Assembly (NCBI RefSeq): GCF_052116145.1
Contig: NZ_JBQKLQ010000001.1
Location: 620,001 to 684,000, forward strand
Length of the DNA: 64,000 nt
Direction: 5' to 3'
DNA from: Fundicoccus sp052116145
GTDB lineage: Bacteria; Bacillota; Bacilli; Lactobacillales; Aerococcaceae
Shown: piece after piece, positions 54,088-63,521 of the stretch
Layout of the letters: the number at the start of each line of letters is the position of its first letter
How positions within the stretch are numbered: position 1 is the first letter of the stretch
Notes under the pieces: generated by a model
What the model saw: the letters and a program-made list of their open reading frames with translations, nothing else
Database searches by the model: none
What the model was told of the DNA's origin: nothing
Position numbers and translations under genes: made by a program

Positions 54088-54799
54088 GGACTAACTCCTC
54101 CCTAATCATCTGAATATGGTTTTCCATTTCAATTAGTTTAGTATTCGTCGCATCTCCTAATCCTTGTTTCATCGAGGCATAAATTTTCTTTTGACTTTTT
54201 AATTCACGCTCCCACTTTTCAACAAAAGAAGGACTTGTTTCTTTTAAGTTAAAGGGTCCAAAGATTCGTTGACGGCGGCTTAGTATTTGTTGTTGCCCAG
54301 AAACAAATTCTGCAACTATAATTTCATACATACGGTCATTATCCTCGACAACCTTCTCATCTCGAATAATAAAATGATGTCTACTTAACCATTCTCTTAA
54401 TTGAGGTTCAGCCATGTTCGGTTGCAGTACAAGGATTGTATTTTCTTTGATAACTTCTAAGCCAGCTTCAAGAATATTACGAATTAATATCCCTCCCATC
54501 CCACAAATTGCAACGACATTAATTTGATCTTCAACACTAACCACTTCAAGACCATTGCCTTTTCTAACCTCAATTGTTTCTGTTAAACTTTGTTGCTGAA
54601 CTTCTTTAATGGCAGATTGATAAGGCCCTTGCACAACTTCACCTGCTACTGCAAAAGAAATTACATCATTTAATGCCAAATGACAGGGTAAATAAGCATG
54701 GTCACTTCCTATATCTGCTAAACGGATTGGTTCAGTTCCATACTGTTTAATAAAATGCGCGACATGTTCTAAGCGCGGCGATAATTTTTCAGAATTCAT
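54077..54799 (-). CDS. trmK: tRNA (adenine22-N1)-methyltransferase
   Basis: SAM-dependent enzyme methylating N1 of A22 in tRNA; 240 residues. Motif I is LADIGSDHAYLPCHLA (about residues 22-37), and an AICGMGGILIRNIL segment and LVLQPNMAEPQLR (NPPF-like position) fit TrmK. The C-terminal helices from about residue 165 form the coiled coil of the family. The start follows GAGGTGAGA. It is coupled to the Nif3-like gene by overlap. It lies behind rpoD but is separated by a long hairpin element. Confidence 0.92.
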   Translation of the reverse strand: MNSEKLSPRLEHVAHFIKQYGTEPIRLADIGSDHAYLPCHLALNDVISFAVAGEVVQGPYQSAIKEVQQQSLTETIEVRKGNGLEVVSVEDQINVVAICGMGGILIRNILEAGLEVIKENTILVLQPNMAEPQLREWLSRHHFIIRDEKVVEDNDRMYEIIVAEFVSGQQQILSRRQRIFGPFNLKETSPSFVEKWERELKSQKKIYASMKQGLGDATNTKLIEMENHIQMIREELVRVK

Positions 54800-54835
54800 T
54801 GTCTCACCTCATTACATTATGTTAGTTAATTTATC

Positions 54836-54971
54836 AAAAAAAACCGAACATATCTAAGAAGAGCATACTTCTCAATTCAAATAAATTGTTAACATCACTC
54901 TTTAGCGTGAGTAACTGCTAACCTTTTGAATTCAGTCGTTACATGCAACGCTTCTTTTGAAATGTTCGGTT
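54836..54971 (-). terminator. Long composite hairpin behind rpoD
   Basis: On the minus strand the outer arms AACCGAACAT (plus 54962-54971) and ATGTTCGGTT (54842-54851) are perfect and followed by eight T, so this ends the dnaG-rpoD transcript. The 110 nt between them fold in register: AAGAAG with CTTCTT, GCAT with ATGC, CTGAATTCAAA with TTTGAATTGAG (one mismatch), and an inner stem GTTAGCAGTTACTC/GAGTGATGTTAAC. The whole is one long imperfect hairpin, larger than a normal terminator. Confidence 0.65.
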
Positions 54972-54980
54972 AATCATTTT

Positions 54981-56138
54981 TTATTCTAAAAAGTCTTTTA
55001 ATTGTTTAGAACGGCTTGGGTGGCGTAATTTACGTAACGCTTTTGCTTCGATTTGACGAATACGTTCGCGAGTTACTCCGAATACTTTGCCGACTTGTTC
55101 TAAAGTGCGGATATTCCCATCATCTAAACCAAAACGTAGACGCAATACGTTCTCTTCACGATCTGTTAAAGTATCTAAAACATCTTCTAATTGCTCACGC
55201 AATAAAGCAGAAGAAGTAAATGTTTCTGGACTCATTGCTGCTTCATCCTCAATGAAATCACCTAAATGAGAATCATCTTCTTCACCAATTGGTGTTTCAA
55301 GAGATACAGGTTCTTGGGCAATTTTAAGGATTTCACGAACTTTTTCAGTCGGTAAATCCATTTCCGCTCCGATTTCTTCAGGCGTAGGTTCTCTTCCTAA
55401 ATCTTGAAGCAATTGACGTTGTACCCTAACTAATTTATTGATTGTTTCCACCATATGAACTGGGATACGAATCGTACGCGCTTGGTCAGCAATTGCACGG
55501 GTGATTGCTTGACGAATCCACCAAGTAGCGTAAGTTGAGAATTTGAATCCTTTCGTATGGTCAAATTTCTCAACTGCTTTCATTAAGCCCATATTGCCTT
55601 CTTGAATTAAATCCAAGAATTGCATACCACGGCCAACATAACGTTTAGCAATTGACACTACCAACCTCAAGTTAGCTTCAGCTAATTCTTGCTTAGCTAA
55701 GTCATCATTTTCTTGAATTCTAATCGCAAGTGCAACTTCTTCTTCTGCATTTAAAAGAGGCACACGTCCAATTTCTTTCAAGTACATTCTTACTGGATCA
55801 CTAACTTTTACTTTGGATGCAGCCGCTTTTGAAGCAGCACTCATCTCTTCTTTTTTAGACTCTTTAACATCCTCAGCACGAACCATTTGTTGTTTCGTCG
55901 GACCACCATCGTCACCGACAACTGAAATCCCACTATCTTCAATCTCTTGAATAAGTAAGTCAATTCCTTCTGATTTAAGTGCATAAGGACTTGCGATTTT
56001 TTCAGTTAATTCATCATAATGAATTTGACCCAGTACTTTCTTATCAGCAATTAATTTCTTCGTTGCTTGTTTCACTGTTAGTTGTAATGCTTGTTTTTTA
56101 GTATCTGATACTTTAGCTTTATTTTTTTCTTCAGACAT
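54981..56138 (-). CDS. rpoD: Primary sigma factor (sigma-A)
   Basis: Housekeeping RNA polymerase sigma factor, 385 residues. A lysine-rich region 1.1 is followed by region 1.2 (DPVRMYLKEIGRVPLL), region 2 with FSTYATWWIRQAITRAIADQ, region 3, and region 4.2 with VTRERIRQIEAKALRKLRHPSRSKQLKDFLE. It is slightly longer than B. subtilis SigA because of an extra stretch between 1.1 and 1.2. It lies 15 nt behind dnaG, the usual macromolecular synthesis arrangement. The start follows AAAAGGGGG. Confidence 0.97.
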   Translation of the reverse strand: MSEEKNKAKVSDTKKQALQLTVKQATKKLIADKKVLGQIHYDELTEKIASPYALKSEGIDLLIQEIEDSGISVVGDDGGPTKQQMVRAEDVKESKKEEMSAASKAAASKVKVSDPVRMYLKEIGRVPLLNAEEEVALAIRIQENDDLAKQELAEANLRLVVSIAKRYVGRGMQFLDLIQEGNMGLMKAVEKFDHTKGFKFSTYATWWIRQAITRAIADQARTIRIPVHMVETINKLVRVQRQLLQDLGREPTPEEIGAEMDLPTEKVREILKIAQEPVSLETPIGEEDDSHLGDFIEDEAAMSPETFTSSALLREQLEDVLDTLTDREENVLRLRFGLDDGNIRTLEQVGKVFGVTRERIRQIEAKALRKLRHPSRSKQLKDFLE

Positions 56139-56153
56139 TAAAAATCCCCCTTT

Positions 56154-58073
56154 TTAACGTTTTTTCAACTGTCGATTTAAACTCATAATACGATTAATCA
56201 CTTCGTTATTTTCAGTATACTTCTGTTCTTTACGGTATTGTTCTGATTTTTGTCTTAACTCTTTAATTTCTAAGTGTATAAACTCTTCATTAATCACACG
56301 TAAACAATCTTCAATAATTTCATCTGCATAACCTAAGGGATCACTTTCCCAAATTAAAGTTGTCAGAAAATGATTGAGTTCCGTATCTTGAATTTTATCT
56401 ACAATCCCAGTTAAAGGCATTTTATTCCCTTGATAATAATAATCTTGTAATTCAAAGTAAACAGCTTGAGCCGTTTCGTGAAACATGATAATCGTTTGAT
56501 TTTGACTATTTAAATAATCCCAGGCTTCTTGATAATAAATTAAGCACGCAATTAAATGTTTTTCACTTTGGTATGCTCTTGCAGATTTTACTTTGAGTAC
56601 GGTTGGCGCTGAAGATAAACTATCTACTTCATAATTCGATTCAAACTCTTCCTCCGGTGGAGGTGCCCCCCAAAAATCAGGCGAAGCTAATTCCGTTTCT
56701 GTTTCAATAGGTTTTGGCTTATATGTAGATTGTTCATTAACCGGCTTATCCAATTGATTATGTCGTGCTCGAGCAAGTTGTTCTAACAGTATGCTCTCAC
56801 TTAAATGATATTGTTCAACAATATCACGAATCCTTAATTGTTGTTCAATAGGTGATTTAATTTCGGAAATTAATTGAATAAGTCGTTCGATATAAGCGGC
56901 TAGTTGTTGATCATCACTCACATCAAACTCTTGTTTTAAGTATGTGCGGTAAAACTCAAATCGTGTATCTGCTTGATTAATTAATGTTTGAAAGCTAGCC
57001 GCTCCCTTTTGCTTAATCCAATCATCTGGATCAAGTTTATTTGGAATATGGATACTTTTAAACAATTGTTTGTATTTATTGGAAAGATCGAAAGCTCTTG
57101 CCGTTGCTTTCTGTCCAGCTTCATCACCATCAAATACAAAGATGATTTCGTTAGCTAATTTACCTAATTGTTTGATATGGGCATCTGTCAAACTCGTTCC
57201 CATTGTAGCAACTGAGTGAATATAGCCTGCTTGATTTAAAGCAATAACATCCATATATCCTTCGCATACAATGACCTGATTTAATTGTCTAATTTTAGGT
57301 CTTGCAACATCTAAATTATATACTAAATCAGTTTTATGGAAAATATCTGTTTCAGGTGAATTTAAATATTTAGCTGGTGAGGAATTTGTTAACGTATCAT
57401 CGTAAACACGTCCTGAGAAACCAACTACTTCTGCTCTTGCATTTCTTAAAGGGAAAATAATTCTCCCACGAAAACGATCCACAAGACTCCCTTGACTATT
57501 CTCATAAAAGATTCCACTGGAAACGAGTTGTTCTTTCGTATAATTCTCTTGTGATAAGTATTGTAAAAGCACATCGGAATTTAATGGTGCCACACCCAGT
57601 TGAAAAGTATCTAATGTGGCTTCTGTCATATCTCGATCAGTTAAATAATTAAGTGCTTTTTCACCATTAGTGGTGTTTAATAAATAATAATGATAAAAGT
57701 CATTCACTTTTTTATGGATATCATAAAGAAGTTGATGTTCTTTTGAATGACCACCTGCATCGCTGTTAAGAGTGTAACGTTCATCGAGTGTTACATTAGA
57801 AAATTCTGCAGCTTTTTGAACAGCGGCAACAAAATTAATTCCTTCTATTTCTTGTAAAAAACCATAAACATTTCCACCGCGACCACAACTAAAACACTTG
57901 TAGATTTGCTTGCCTGGATGGACTGAAAACGACGGATTACGGTCTTCATGAAAAGGACAAGAAGCTGAATAATTTGTCCCCTTTTTGGTTAATTGAACAT
58001 ATTGATTAATTACATCAACAATATCTGTTTTCTGACGTATGTCTTGGATGACTTCTTCAGGAATATAACTCAT
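56154..58073 (-). CDS. dnaG: DNA primase
   Basis: Primase that makes RNA primers at the replication fork; about 639 residues. The zinc finger is CPFH...KCFSCG (residues about 38-65), then the TOPRIM domain with VIVCEGYMDVIAL, GTSLTDAH and VFDGDEAGQKA. A helical C-terminal domain of low conservation should bind DnaB/DnaC helicase. ATG 58073 follows AAAAGGTGAT; a GTG three codons upstream is less likely. It lies 15 nt upstream of rpoD and is probably transcribed from the engB side. Confidence 0.96.
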   Translation of the reverse strand: MSYIPEEVIQDIRQKTDIVDVINQYVQLTKKGTNYSASCPFHEDRNPSFSVHPGKQIYKCFSCGRGGNVYGFLQEIEGINFVAAVQKAAEFSNVTLDERYTLNSDAGGHSKEHQLLYDIHKKVNDFYHYYLLNTTNGEKALNYLTDRDMTEATLDTFQLGVAPLNSDVLLQYLSQENYTKEQLVSSGIFYENSQGSLVDRFRGRIIFPLRNARAEVVGFSGRVYDDTLTNSSPAKYLNSPETDIFHKTDLVYNLDVARPKIRQLNQVIVCEGYMDVIALNQAGYIHSVATMGTSLTDAHIKQLGKLANEIIFVFDGDEAGQKATARAFDLSNKYKQLFKSIHIPNKLDPDDWIKQKGAASFQTLINQADTRFEFYRTYLKQEFDVSDDQQLAAYIERLIQLISEIKSPIEQQLRIRDIVEQYHLSESILLEQLARARHNQLDKPVNEQSTYKPKPIETETELASPDFWGAPPPEEEFESNYEVDSLSSAPTVLKVKSARAYQSEKHLIACLIYYQEAWDYLNSQNQTIIMFHETAQAVYFELQDYYYQGNKMPLTGIVDKIQDTELNHFLTTLIWESDPLGYADEIIEDCLRVINEEFIHLEIKELRQKSEQYRKEQKYTENNEVINRIMSLNRQLKKR

Positions 58074-58093
58074 TGAAATCACCTTTTCTAAAT

Positions 58094-59353
58094 TTATACT
58101 GCCTCTTTTGTGACTGGAGGCTTAGCAATGAATAATAAAATGGCTCCGATGATAAATTGTACAATAAGTGCAAATACACCTTTCAACGAATCATCCGTTA
58201 ATTGAGCCACAATACCAAGTGCTGTTGTCCCTAGAACCGAACTAAATTTTCCGAAGATATTGTAAAACCCAAAAAATTGATTCGTATTCTGACTAGGAAT
58301 CATTTGTCCGAAGTATGATCGACTTAATGATTGAATTCCCCCTTGGGCAGTTCCAACTAGGATCGCTAAGAAAAGAAAATCATTAAACGTGTCTAAACCT
58401 AACGCAATAACACAAATGACCATATAAGTGGCGATACCAACAAACAACATACTCCGTGTTCCAAATTTTTTGGCTAACACGCCGTATAAAATAGTACACG
58501 GAAATGCAACAACTTGAACGATTAATAACATAATAATCAGTTGGTCTGCCGATAAGCCTATATCTGTACCAACAGACGTAGCCATCTTGATGATGGTACC
58601 TACTCCGTCAATATAGAAAAAATAAGCGATTAAAAATAATGAAATATGTTTATACTTTTTAATTTCACTTAAGGTTGAGCGAATCGACTGAATCGTTGAT
58701 TGAAATAAATTGCCGTCTTTTTCAGAATAGGACTTTTGTTCAACATTCATCCAATAAGGAATTGTGAAGCCAAACCACCAGACAGCTGTTAACATAAATC
58801 CAATATTAACAGTCGTTCTAGCGTCAAAAAAGCCACCTAACTGAAACACCATAAAGATTAAGAAAGGAATCACACTTCCAATATATCCAAAGCCGAAACC
58901 AGCGGAACTAACTTGATCTAAGCGGTCACGACTTGTGACGTCCATCAAAGACCCATCATAAAAAATATTTGCCATTCCAAAACCAATGGCTGATACAGCA
59001 TATAATAAGAGTAAGCTCATCCATCCACTACTTGATACAAACATCATACTAAACACAGCCATTATTCCTAACATCGTACCTATTGTGAATAAAGGCTTCC
59101 TAACTTTAGGATAATCTGCGATAGTTCCTAAAAGTGGAGCCAGTAACCCAATTAAGACGGTGGCTGTTGAATTGGCGTAGCCAAGATATGCGGTAGAATC
59201 AGAGGCCCCTATACCTGCAGCGTCTGTAACAGATTTATAGAATATTGGAAATACAGCTGTGGTAATCATTAACGAATAAACCGAGTTAGCCCAATCTTGA
59301 AATATCCAACTCCACTCAGTTTTGGTAAACTTTTTAGATATCGTTTTTATCAT
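58094..59353 (-). CDS. UMF1-family MFS transporter
   Basis: Major facilitator of 419 residues in the UMF1/Atg22-like family. About 12 membrane helices are visible; the N-terminal WSWIFQDWANSVYSLMITTAVFP is the family hallmark, and a late GGIQSLSRSYFGQMIP segment is strongly conserved in it. The start follows AAAGGAG. It lies between engB and dnaG (21 nt before dnaG), an uncommon insertion in an otherwise standard gene order. The substrate is unknown. Confidence 0.9.
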   Translation of the reverse strand: MIKTISKKFTKTEWSWIFQDWANSVYSLMITTAVFPIFYKSVTDAAGIGASDSTAYLGYANSTATVLIGLLAPLLGTIADYPKVRKPLFTIGTMLGIMAVFSMMFVSSSGWMSLLLLYAVSAIGFGMANIFYDGSLMDVTSRDRLDQVSSAGFGFGYIGSVIPFLIFMVFQLGGFFDARTTVNIGFMLTAVWWFGFTIPYWMNVEQKSYSEKDGNLFQSTIQSIRSTLSEIKKYKHISLFLIAYFFYIDGVGTIIKMATSVGTDIGLSADQLIIMLLIVQVVAFPCTILYGVLAKKFGTRSMLFVGIATYMVICVIALGLDTFNDFLFLAILVGTAQGGIQSLSRSYFGQMIPSQNTNQFFGFYNIFGKFSSVLGTTALGIVAQLTDDSLKGVFALIVQFIIGAILLFIAKPPVTKEAV

Positions 59354-59384
59354 TTAAAGTCTCCTTTTAGATAGTTAAATGAAT

Positions 59385-59972
59385 CTAATCAGCAAGTTGA
59401 TCTTCAATAATGTCCCATATATCTTCCGAACCTTCTCCGGTTTCAGACGAAATATAGAATAAAGCATCTATAGAAGGCAAATCCAATGCATTTTTATACA
59501 TTGAGAGTTGCTTATTTAATTGGCTTTTTTTTATTTTATCTAATTTAGTTAAAACAATGGCATAAGGTATTTCAGCATCATCCGCAAAATCTTTCATTGC
59601 TTTATCCAAATCAGTTGGCTCGTGGCGAATATCCATTAATAGTAATAACAAACGAATATTATCTCTATTCAGAATGTAATGCTCAATCATTGAACCCCAT
59701 TTAACTCGTTCAGTTTTTGATACTCTGGCGTAACCATAACCAGGTACATCGACAAAACGAAACTTATTGTTAATATTGTAAAAATTTAAAGTTTGAGTTT
59801 TTCCAGGTTGTCCAGACGTACGAGCTAATCCGATTCTTTCAATCATTCGATTAATAAAAGAAGACTTGCCAACATTTGAACGTCCAGCTAGTGCTATTTC
59901 CGGTACGGAATCAACAGGGTACTGATCAGGTCGAACAGCACTAATTACTAGTTCTGCGTGTGTTACTTTCAT
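59385..59972 (-). CDS. engB: Ribosome-biogenesis GTPase YsxC/EngB
   Basis: GTPase for 50S subunit assembly, about 195 residues. G1 is AGRSNVGKSS, the switch/G2 region is SGQPGKTQTLNFY, G3 is DVPGYG, and G4 is TKLDK. ATG 59972 follows GAGGTG; the GTG three codons upstream overlaps that site. It lies 17 nt after clpX, the usual clpX-engB order. Confidence 0.96.
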   Translation of the reverse strand: MKVTHAELVISAVRPDQYPVDSVPEIALAGRSNVGKSSFINRMIERIGLARTSGQPGKTQTLNFYNINNKFRFVDVPGYGYARVSKTERVKWGSMIEHYILNRDNIRLLLLLMDIRHEPTDLDKAMKDFADDAEIPYAIVLTKLDKIKKSQLNKQLSMYKNALDLPSIDALFYISSETGEGSEDIWDIIEDQLAD

Positions 59973-59989
59973 AAAACTCACCTCTTAGT

Positions 59990-61234
59990 TTAAGAAATCT
60001 TTCGGTTCTCTTCATTGTAATAATTGGGTTCACTTTCCCCAATGACATTCTCGCGCGTGATAACAATCTTCTTAACATCATCACGATTTGGCACTTCGAA
60101 CATCACATCTAGCATAACTGCTTCAATAATAGATCTTAAGCCACGCGCGCCAGTTTCGCGACGAATTGCTTTTTTAGCAATTTCAACTAATGCACCCTCT
60201 TCAAACTCTAATTGTACATCTTCTAATTCAAGAAGACGTTGGTATTGTTTAACCAATGCATTTTTAGGTTTAGTTAGAATATTAATTAAATCATCTTCAG
60301 TCAATTCTTCTAATGAAGCCATTACAGGTAGACGTCCAATAAATTCTGGTATTAAACCAAACTTCAGTAAGTCTTCCGGTGTAATTTGTTGCATATATGA
60401 TTTAGTATTATCCACTTGACTGTTTGTGCTTCCAAAACCGATTACTTTGCTCCCAAATCTTTCTTTAACAATCGTTTCGATGCCATCAAAAGCACCACCA
60501 ACAATAAATAGAATCTGACTTGTATCTAATTTTAGGAAATCTTGGTTAGGATGCTTTCTTCCACCTTTAGGTGGAATATTAGCTTCTGTCCCTTCTAATA
60601 TCTTCAAGAGAGCTTGTTGGACACCTTCACCACTTACGTCACGTGTAATTGAAGTGTTTTCTCCTTTTCGAGAAATTTTATCAATTTCATCAATGTAAAT
60701 AATGCCTTTTTCTGCTCTTTCTAAATCATAATCAGCTGCTTGAACTAATTTTAATAGAATATTCTCAACGTCTTCACCTACATAACCTGCTTCGGTTAGG
60801 GTGGTAGCATCTGCAATTGCAAAGGGAACATTCAGAATTCTAGCTAAACTTTGTGCTAGGTAAGTCTTACCAGAACCAGTTGGTCCTACCAAACAGATAT
60901 TACTTTTGTGTAATTCAATATCATCTTCAAAATCCACATCATGGTTCACACGTTTATAGTGATTATAAACCGCTACTGAAAGAGTTTTCTTCGCTTCTTT
61001 TTGCCCAATCACATATTGGTCTAAAGTCGCCATGATTTCGCTAGGCTTTAAGATATTAATTGGCTGCTCTTGTTTATCATGCTTCAATTCTTCATCAATG
61101 ATGCTTTTACATAATTCAACACACTCATCACAGATAAATACATCTGGACCAGCGATAATTTTATTTACTTCTTCTTGTGATTTACCACAAAATGAGCAAA
61201 AATAGTCATTTATTCTAGGCGTTTTCTTAGCCAT
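59990..61234 (-). CDS. clpX: ClpX ATPase of the ClpXP protease
   Basis: AAA+ unfoldase that feeds substrates to ClpP; 414 residues. The N-terminal C4 zinc finger (CSFCGKSQEEV...CDEC) is at about 10-40, Walker A GPTGSGKTYLAQSLA at about 115, the pore loop GYVGEDVENIL, Walker B IIYIDEIDKI, and RGF-like loop segments follow. The start follows AAAGGAG. It lies behind tig with a terminator between, and before engB. All functional motifs are intact. Confidence 0.97.
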   Translation of the reverse strand: MAKKTPRINDYFCSFCGKSQEEVNKIIAGPDVFICDECVELCKSIIDEELKHDKQEQPINILKPSEIMATLDQYVIGQKEAKKTLSVAVYNHYKRVNHDVDFEDDIELHKSNICLVGPTGSGKTYLAQSLARILNVPFAIADATTLTEAGYVGEDVENILLKLVQAADYDLERAEKGIIYIDEIDKISRKGENTSITRDVSGEGVQQALLKILEGTEANIPPKGGRKHPNQDFLKLDTSQILFIVGGAFDGIETIVKERFGSKVIGFGSTNSQVDNTKSYMQQITPEDLLKFGLIPEFIGRLPVMASLEELTEDDLINILTKPKNALVKQYQRLLELEDVQLEFEEGALVEIAKKAIRRETGARGLRSIIEAVMLDVMFEVPNRDDVKKIVITRENVIGESEPNYYNEENRKIS

Positions 61235-61286
61235 ACGACTACTCCTTTCTAATAATTATCACTTGTGACTTCTCATCACAAATGAT

Positions 61287-61337
61287 AAAAAAGGGATGCA
61301 ATTAGCCCGTGCCTTCACATGTGACTTTTGCATTCCC
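61287..61337 (-). terminator. Terminator of tig
   Basis: On the minus strand GGGAATGCAA pairs with TTGCATCCC (one bulge), followed by TTTTTT. Confidence 0.75.
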
Positions 61338-61375
61338 TCTTATAGTATTATAATTAGTATTTGAACCTAATTATC

Positions 61376-62656
61376 TTATTTTTCTTCAACTGAGTCAACA
61401 ATTAAGCTCATTGCTTTTTTCAATCGAACATCTGCTTCTAACATATCTGTAGATACAAATCCACGGACTTGTTCAACTTCCATGTTGTATTGTGCAGCTA
61501 ATGATTCTACTTCAGCATTGATCTCATCTTCAGAAATTTCAATAGCTTCTGCTTCTACGATAGCTTCAAGAACTAAGTTAGTTTTTGTACGTAATTCAGC
61601 TTCCTCAGCATATTGAGCTTTTAAATCATCTTTAGATTGACCTGAGATTTGGTAGAACATTTCTTCGTTGATTCCTTGACGTTGTAAGTTGTTTAAGAAA
61701 TATGACATTTGACGTTCAATTTCTTGATCAACCATTGCTTGTGGCAATTCAACGATTTCAGCGTTCTCAACAGCTTGACGTAAAGCTAAATCTTCAACCG
61801 CTTCTTTAGCGTTTGCTTCTTTTTCTTCTGTTAATTGAACACGAATTTTATTTTCTAATTCTGATAATGATTCAACTTCTTCATCAGCGTCTTTAGCAAA
61901 TTCATCATCTAAAGCAGGTACTTCTTTTGCTTTAACTTCGTGAACTTTAACTTTAAACACTGCTTCTTTGCCAGCTAAATCTTCAGAATGATATTCTTCA
62001 GGGAAAGTTACAACTACGTCTTTTTCATCTTCAGCTTTTGTTCCGACTAATTGTTCTTCGAAACCTGGGATGAATGAGTTAGAACCTAATTCTAATGAAT
62101 GGTTATCGCCTTTTCCACCTTCAAAAGCTTCTTCGCCAACGAAACCTTCGTAGTCAATGACAACTGTATCGCCAGAAACTGCTTCAGAGTCTTTAATAAC
62201 TAATTCAGCTAAAGCTTGACGTTTAGTTTCGATTGCTTCGTTAACTTCTTCGTCAGAAACTTCACGGTCTTGTTTCTCAACAGTTAACTCTTTGTATTGA
62301 CCTAATTTTACTTCTGGTTTAGTAATGACGTGAGCATGTAATACCCAAGCTTCACCTTTTTCCATTTTTTCGATATGTACTTCTGGTTCGATAACTGGTT
62401 CAACACCAGACTCTTCAATTGCTTTTCTAAAAGCATCTTGTAATAGAAGATTTAATGTATCTTCATATAATGCTTCTTCACCGTAAACGTTGTTAAAAAT
62501 TTGGCGTGGTACTTTACCTTTACGGAAACCTGGTACAGAAATAGATTTTTGTACTTTTTTAAATGTTTTGTCTAAACCTTTTTTTACTTCTTCTAATGGG
62601 ATTTCAAAAGTTAATAATCCCTCATTTGTTGCGTTTTTTTCGAATTTTACTGACAT
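61376..62656 (-). CDS. tig: Trigger factor chaperone
   Basis: Ribosome-associated peptidyl-prolyl isomerase and chaperone, 426 residues. The ribosome-binding signature VPGFRKGKVPRQIFNN (about residues 37-53) is intact, followed by the FKBP-like domain (about 150-245 with VVIDYEGFVGEEAFEGGKGDNHSLELGS) and a long helical C-terminal domain. The start follows GGAGGG and a promoter (TTTACA-17-TAAACT) lies upstream. The terminator behind it separates it from clpX. Confidence 0.96.
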   Translation of the reverse strand: MSVKFEKNATNEGLLTFEIPLEEVKKGLDKTFKKVQKSISVPGFRKGKVPRQIFNNVYGEEALYEDTLNLLLQDAFRKAIEESGVEPVIEPEVHIEKMEKGEAWVLHAHVITKPEVKLGQYKELTVEKQDREVSDEEVNEAIETKRQALAELVIKDSEAVSGDTVVIDYEGFVGEEAFEGGKGDNHSLELGSNSFIPGFEEQLVGTKAEDEKDVVVTFPEEYHSEDLAGKEAVFKVKVHEVKAKEVPALDDEFAKDADEEVESLSELENKIRVQLTEEKEANAKEAVEDLALRQAVENAEIVELPQAMVDQEIERQMSYFLNNLQRQGINEEMFYQISGQSKDDLKAQYAEEAELRTKTNLVLEAIVEAEAIEISEDEINAEVESLAAQYNMEVEQVRGFVSTDMLEADVRLKKAMSLIVDSVEEK

Positions 62657-62700
62657 GTGTCTTAACCCTCCAACACTAAATATAGTTTACATACTAGTAT

Positions 62701-62729
62701 AGTTTACCGAATTTATCATGTTTTGTAAA
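62701..62729 (-). promoter_or_regulatory. Predicted promoter of tig
   Basis: On the minus strand TTTACA (plus 62724-62729), 17 nt, TAAACT (plus 62701-62706). It lies about 50 nt upstream of the start codon. Confidence 0.45.
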
Positions 62730-62889
62730 TGATTTTAGTGAATTATTGTGATATCCGATGTTTTTTTCAATAATTTGCTTTGAATTAGCTTATTTTAGCG
62801 TATACTTAAGAGTAATTCACACAATAGTAACAAATTGTTCATTTTTTATTCAATAATAATTCTGTATAATGGATGAGAGGAGTGAATTT

Positions 62890-63492
62890 ATGTTGAACTA
62901 TCCTGCTGGTCAAACACCTGGCCGTACTTTTCAGCCAAGTGCTCGTCCAAAGAAGAAAAATAAAAACTATGCAAGCCGCGGAATGTCTCTGGAGGATAAA
63001 TTGAATCAGAGTAACGAGTTTTATTTACATAACGAACTTGCCGTCATACATAAGAAGCCTACTCCTATTCAAGTAGTTAAAGTCAATTACCCTCATAGAA
63101 GCGCTGCTAGAATAACTGAGGCTTACTACAGAAATGCTTCCACTACAGATTACAATGGTGTTTATAAGAATCATTACATTGATTTTGAAGCTAAGGAAAC
63201 AACAAATAAAACCAGTTTCCCATTAGCTAACTTACCAGAACATCAGCGAGTGCATATGCGCCAGTGTATAAAACAGGGAGGACTTTCTTTTTTGATTGTA
63301 TCATTCAAAGTTCACCAAGAAGTATATTTATTACCTTTTCAGAAAGTTGATGAATTTTTACAATCTTCTGATAAGCAAAGTCTTACCCATCAGTGGATTA
63401 AAGAAAATGGCTACCAATGCAATATTGGTCTATTCCCACTAATTGATTATTTACCCGCAATCGATGCCTATATTAAAGATAGAATATGTTAA
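62890..63492 (+). CDS. recU: Holliday junction resolvase RecU
   Basis: Resolvase that cuts Holliday junctions in recombination and chromosome segregation; about 200 residues. The nuclease core is STTDYNGVYKNHYIDFEAKET, with acidic residues and Lys in the order of the family, and the N-terminal RGMSLEDKLNQSNEFYL segment is diagnostic. ATG 62890 lies six bases after GAGGAG; a start seven codons earlier overlaps the ribosome binding site. It is followed 29 nt later by a class A penicillin-binding protein gene, the conserved Firmicute order. Confidence 0.94.
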   Translation: MLNYPAGQTPGRTFQPSARPKKKNKNYASRGMSLEDKLNQSNEFYLHNELAVIHKKPTPIQVVKVNYPHRSAARITEAYYRNASTTDYNGVYKNHYIDFEAKETTNKTSFPLANLPEHQRVHMRQCIKQGGLSFLIVSFKVHQEVYLLPFQKVDEFLQSSDKQSLTHQWIKENGYQCNIGLFPLIDYLPAIDAYIKDRIC

Positions 63493-63521
63493 ACCATCGA
63501 TTGTTTGAAAGGAAGAGATGA

